From an uncultured Mycoplasmatota bacterium (GTDB taxonomy: Bacteria > Bacillota_I > Bacilli_A > RF39 > UBA660), in NCBI GenBank assembly GCA_900546245.1, contig URBY01000016.1:1-25079 (forward strand): a DNA stretch of 25,079 nt, in the 5' to 3' direction. The position numbers were made by a program, and so were the translations under genes. Of this stretch, positions 21,960 to 25,079 are shown piece by piece. Positions within the stretch are counted from its first letter, which is position 1, and every line of letters begins with the position of its first letter. The notes beneath the pieces were generated by a model that saw only the letters and a list, made by a program, of their open reading frames with translations, had not been told where the DNA came from and ran no database searches.

Positions 21960-21969
21960 ATGGTATAAT
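21942..21969 (+). promoter_or_regulatory. lysS promoter, overlapping the dusB terminator
   Basis: TTGGTT (21942-21947), a 16-base spacer and TATAAT (21964-21969) preceded by TGG form an extended -10 promoter. The -35 lies inside the right arm of the dusB terminator. No space remains for a T-box leader. Confidence 0.6.
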
Positions 21970-21992
21970 AAAAGAGGATTCGAGGTGAAAAA

Positions 21993-23474
21993 ATGAGAGA
22001 GTTAACAGAGCAAGAAATTGTTAGAAGACAAAAGGTTGATGAAATTAGAAAAACATGTAATCCTTATCCTGAAAGATATGAAATTACTCATACACTAAAA
22101 GAAGCATCTAATCTAGAAGATGGAACTGATAATGTTAGTGTTGCAGGTAGAATAGTATTCATGAGAAAAATGGGTAAAATGAGTTTCATTAAAGTAAGAG
22201 ATATTGAAGCAGATTTACAAATTTCTATAAAGGTTGATCTTGTTGGCGAAGAAAAATATCAATTTTTCAAATCAAACTTTGATGTTGGTGATTTTATAGG
22301 TGCAACAGGTGAAATATTCACAACTCATACTGGTGAAAAAACTTTAAGAGCATCTAGTTTTGAATTCTTAGGTAAAGCATTAAAACCACTACCTGAAAAA
22401 TTCCATGGTTTAACTGATAAAGAGTTATGCTATAGAAACAGATATGTAGATATGATTATGAATGAAGATACTAGAAAGAATTTCTTAATTAGAATGAACT
22501 TTATTAGAGAACTTAGAAGATTCTTAGATAGTAAAGGTTATTATGAAGTTGAAACACCAATTCTAAACAATAAACCAAGTGGTGCTGTTGCAAAACCATT
22601 TATGGCTCATCATAATGCACTTGATATGGATGTATATTTAAGAATTGCACCTGAAACTTACATGAAAAGATCAGTAATCGCAGGTATTCCAAAAGTATAT
22701 GAAATAGCAAGATGTTTTAGAAATGAAGGAATGGATGCTACCCATTTACAAGACTTCACTATGATTGAGGCATATCAAGCATATTATAATTATGAAGATA
22801 ATATGAAATTTATAAGAGAATTACTTCAAACAGTAATCGGAAAAGTATTTGGTACATTAAATATTCAAATCGGAGATAAAATGGTAGATTTATCTGGAGA
22901 ATGGGGAAGAGTTTCATTTAGAGATTTAATAATGAAATATTCTAATATTGATATTAATGAATACAATACTAAGGAAAAACTATTAAGTAAGATTAAAGAA
23001 GATAAGATTGAACTTGATAGTGAAACACCAATTGAAAATTTAGGATATGGAAATCTTGTTGACTATTTATACAAAAAGGTTGCAAGACCACATATGTTAG
23101 GGCCTGTTTATTTAACAGAGCATCCAATGAGTTTATCGCCACTTGCAAGAGCAAATGATGATAACAAAGAAATAACAGATAGATTCCAACTTGTAATAAA
23201 CGGAGTTGAAATTGTTAATGGTTACTCAGAACTTGTGGATCCAGTAGAACAAGAAAAGAGACTTCATGAACAAGCTATGAATAAAGCAAACGGTGATGAA
23301 GAAGCTATGGATATGGATTATGATTATATAGGAGCTATGGAATATGGTATGCCACCAATATCTGGTTGGGGTATGGGAATTGACCGTATGGTTCAACTTT
23401 TAACAAATAGCGATAATATAAGAGATGTAGTTATGTATCCACTTATGAGACCACAAGAAACTACAGAAAATTAG
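21993..23474 (+). CDS. lysS: Lysyl-tRNA synthetase, class II
   Basis: LysRS charges tRNA-Lys in the cytoplasm. The 493-residue product is full length, with an N-terminal OB-fold anticodon-binding domain (about 48-130: VSVAGRIVFMRKMGKMSFI) and a class II catalytic core. Motif 1 is RELRRFLDSKGYYEVETPIL near 172-191, motif 2 VYEIARCFRNEGMDATHLQDFTM near 235-257 and motif 3 GWGMGIDRMVQLLTNSDNIRDV near 460-481. Motif 2 has HLQDFT where most bacterial enzymes have HNPEFT. The ribosome binding site GAGGTG is at 21983-21988. The downstream transporter starts nine bases after the stop, so they are probably co-transcribed. Confidence 0.97.
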   Translation: MRELTEQEIVRRQKVDEIRKTCNPYPERYEITHTLKEASNLEDGTDNVSVAGRIVFMRKMGKMSFIKVRDIEADLQISIKVDLVGEEKYQFFKSNFDVGDFIGATGEIFTTHTGEKTLRASSFEFLGKALKPLPEKFHGLTDKELCYRNRYVDMIMNEDTRKNFLIRMNFIRELRRFLDSKGYYEVETPILNNKPSGAVAKPFMAHHNALDMDVYLRIAPETYMKRSVIAGIPKVYEIARCFRNEGMDATHLQDFTMIEAYQAYYNYEDNMKFIRELLQTVIGKVFGTLNIQIGDKMVDLSGEWGRVSFRDLIMKYSNIDINEYNTKEKLLSKIKEDKIELDSETPIENLGYGNLVDYLYKKVARPHMLGPVYLTEHPMSLSPLARANDDNKEITDRFQLVINGVEIVNGYSELVDPVEQEKRLHEQAMNKANGDEEAMDMDYDYIGAMEYGMPPISGWGMGIDRMVQLLTNSDNIRDVVMYPLMRPQETTEN

Positions 23475-23482
23475 GAGGAAAA

Positions 23483-25079
23483 ATGAAGAAATATAATATT
23501 TTTAAAGTATTATTGTTAGTTTTAGCAGCAGCAATAATAGTAAGTTTTTTAATCCCTAGTTCAACAATTGGTTATTATACATCAGGTATTGAAAAGGGAA
23601 CTATTAATCCAATAAACTTTATTGATTCTATATCAAATGGATTAACATCATTTAGTGTATTTATCAGTGCATTTATATTTATTTTAAGTATTGGTGTATT
23701 TTATGCAGTACTTAAGAAAACTGGTAAATATGAAGCAGTTATTAATAATACTGCAGTTAGATTTCAAAAGAAAAAAAATTTATTTTTAGTAATAAGCATA
23801 TTAACATTCGGAATTATGACAGCTGTTATAGGTGATATTATGCCTATGCTTATCTTTGTTCCAGCATTTATAGATATTGCTAAAAAATTAGGTTATGATA
23901 GTAAGACATCTATCGCATCAACTGTAGGCGCAATCCTTTTAGGAAGTGCTGGTTCATTATATACAAATTATGTAAATCAAATAATGAGTGCTACAGTATC
24001 ATCTAATATAATTGCCAAAATAGTTATATTAGTACTTGGACTTGGTTCATTAATATTATTTACAATATTAACAAGCAAACCAGAAAAAACAAATTTAGAA
24101 AAAGAAGAAGTTAAAAAAGGATTACCAATGATGATTGCATTTGATGTAATTATCGTATTTCTAATACTTGGTATGGTATCTTGGAATGGATACTTTGGAT
24201 TTGGAGAATTCACAAATTTCCATAAAACATTAACTGATTTTAAAGTATTTGATGTTTCATTATTTAATGCAATATTAGGTTCAACACTTACTGCATTTGG
24301 TGAATGGACTTTATATAATGTTATTGTATTATTAGTAGTAACTACAGTAATATTATCAATAATTTACAAAATTAAATTTGATGGATTACTTGAATCTATC
24401 GCAAGTGGAATAAGAAGAGCATTACCATATGCTATGATAGTAATTCTTGCTAACTTAGTATTAGTTGGTGTTTACAATTCAGGATTCTATACAACAATAA
24501 TTACAAGTATTGCTGGTATGACAGATAAAGTTCTATCTGGAACAACATTATCTGCATTATCTTCAGTAGTATACCCAGATTATACATATGCTACACAATT
24601 TACATTATCAACAATTACTTATACAATAACAGATACAAAATTCTATCTTGTACTTGCAGTTATATTCCAAGTTATTTATTCATTATTCTTACTAATTTCA
24701 CCAACAAGTATTCTTGTATTACTTGGATTACAACGTGAAAATGTAAGTTATAAAGAATGGATTAAATATATTTATAAATATTTCTTAGGATTATTAATTG
24801 TATTCTTTGTATTAATTATGGTAGTAGGTAGAAATTATATTTCAGCATTATCATATGTAGTACTTGCAGTAGTAATTGTAATGCTTGTATTATTTGTAGT
24901 ACTTTCTGTAACAAGAAAAGATACAAAAAAACAAGTAAAAAAAGAAAAAGTTAAAGTAAAAGAAGAACCTGTTAAAGAAGAAACAAAAGTAGTTAAGGAA
25001 GAAAAGAAAGAAGAAATTAAAACGAAGGCAGGCGATCGTGGAAAGTTCGGCTATACCAACGAGAAAGTATGGGAGGGTG
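23483..25079 (+). CDS. Multi-pass membrane transporter (YfcC/ion-transporter superfamily-like), open at the window edge
   Basis: An open frame with ribosome binding site AGGAGG (23473-23478) runs 532 codons from the ATG at 23483 to the window end without a stop. The product has about 10-12 hydrophobic helices up to residue ~470. Segments such as NPINFIDSISNGLTSF, FIFILSIGVFYAVLKKTGKY and VGAILLGSAGSLYTNYVNQI resemble the YfcC/DcuC/NhaC-like group, which moves carboxylates, amino acids or sodium; the substrate is not readable. After the last helix comes a Lys/Glu-rich cytoplasmic tail (about 473-513), and then about 19 codons of quite different base composition (from 25022; see findings), so the true C-terminus is uncertain. 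It lies nine bases after lysS. Confidence 0.75.
   Translation, partial: MKKYNIFKVLLLVLAAAIIVSFLIPSSTIGYYTSGIEKGTINPINFIDSISNGLTSFSVFISAFIFILSIGVFYAVLKKTGKYEAVINNTAVRFQKKKNLFLVISILTFGIMTAVIGDIMPMLIFVPAFIDIAKKLGYDSKTSIASTVGAILLGSAGSLYTNYVNQIMSATVSSNIIAKIVILVLGLGSLILFTILTSKPEKTNLEKEEVKKGLPMMIAFDVIIVFLILGMVSWNGYFGFGEFTNFHKTLTDFKVFDVSLFNAILGSTLTAFGEWTLYNVIVLLVVTTVILSIIYKIKFDGLLESIASGIRRALPYAMIVILANLVLVGVYNSGFYTTIITSIAGMTDKVLSGTTLSALSSVVYPDYTYATQFTLSTITYTITDTKFYLVLAVIFQVIYSLFLLISPTSILVLLGLQRENVSYKEWIKYIYKYFLGLLIVFFVLIMVVGRNYISALSYVVLAVVIVMLVLFVVLSVTRKDTKKQVKKEKVKVKEEPVKEETKVVKEEKKEEIKTKAGDRGKFGYTNEKVWEG
25021..25079. other. Terminal segment of foreign composition, probable assembly junction
   Basis: Counting bases, 31 of the last 59 are G or C, against 16 of the 60 before them. 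Codons switch from the local A/T-ending style to GGC, ACC, AAC, GAG, TTC and CGT within about 20 codons. The reading frame of the transporter stays open through it. This could be a chimeric contig end or the start of transferred DNA; the former is more likely at a sequence edge. Confidence 0.6.

Noticed and set aside
21960..21992. T-box riboswitch ahead of lysS
   Set aside because: Only about 25 bases separate the promoter from the start codon, far too few for a T-box.
23977..24213. Minus-strand open frame near the right end
   Set aside because: It is the antisense of the multi-pass transporter, which has a strong ribosome binding site and continuous helices.

Overview
The window is chromosomal DNA of a very AT-rich, low-GC Gram-positive bacterium (Bacillota). 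The gene set is complete for core functions: Suf iron-sulfur assembly of the sufCDSUB type, LysRS next to DusB, and a class II LysRS. Arg is written almost only as AGA. Several genes end in TGA while Trp is TGG, so the standard bacterial code applies and the Mycoplasma code does not. Two penicillin-binding-type carboxypeptidases, a sortase and a wall-anchored adhesin show a Gram-positive cell wall. An uncultured gut-type Bacilli/Erysipelotrichia-like lineage would fit, but this is inferred from composition and gene style only.

Layout. 1-99: start of a HIT-family gene on the minus strand, diverging from the suf operon. 188-4622: sufC, a short sufD, sufS, sufU and sufB, closed by a terminator. 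4772-5636: single-strand binding protein and a small Xre-type regulator. 5664-6404 (minus): Thr-rich lipoprotein. 6504-7775: pyrimidine-nucleoside phosphorylase. 7892-9619: ABC exporter. 9630-10724 (minus): VanY-type D,D-carboxypeptidase, divergent from dacA (10841-11992). 12099-13386: queH (with a GNAT-like tail) overlapping guaD. 13472-13639: small orphan ORF. 13808-16037: thioester/Cna_B adhesin overlapping its sortase. 16091-20228: MacB-type permease, ATPase, response regulator and histidine kinase. 20267-21915: zinc-ribbon membrane protein overlapping dusB. 21993-23474: lysS. 23483 to the end: a multi-pass transporter that stays open at the window edge.

How the parts work together. The suf operon is a self-contained cluster factory; QueH is one likely client. 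vanY, dacA, the adhesin/sortase pair, the ABC exporter and the ABC-permease/two-component unit make the middle of the window an envelope-and-surface region. The adhesin carries a Cys-Gln thioester domain, three Ig-like Cna_B domains and an atypical sorting signal (MPVTS), with its sortase translated from an overlapping start. The 4-TM permease, ATPase and OmpR/HisKA pair look like a sense-and-export module for an envelope-active compound.

Regulation is unusually readable. Many genes have a TGn-TATAAT (extended -10) promoter and a clear hairpin-plus-T-run terminator, and two terminators serve convergent genes from both strands.

The most notable points are the adhesin's third Cna_B domain, which lacks isopeptide residues but has a Cys pair; the QueH-GNAT fusion; the short SufD; and an abrupt rise in GC in the last ~58 bases that looks like an assembly junction. 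No gene-free stretch exceeds 300 bases. No tRNA, rRNA, CRISPR or insertion sequence was seen.
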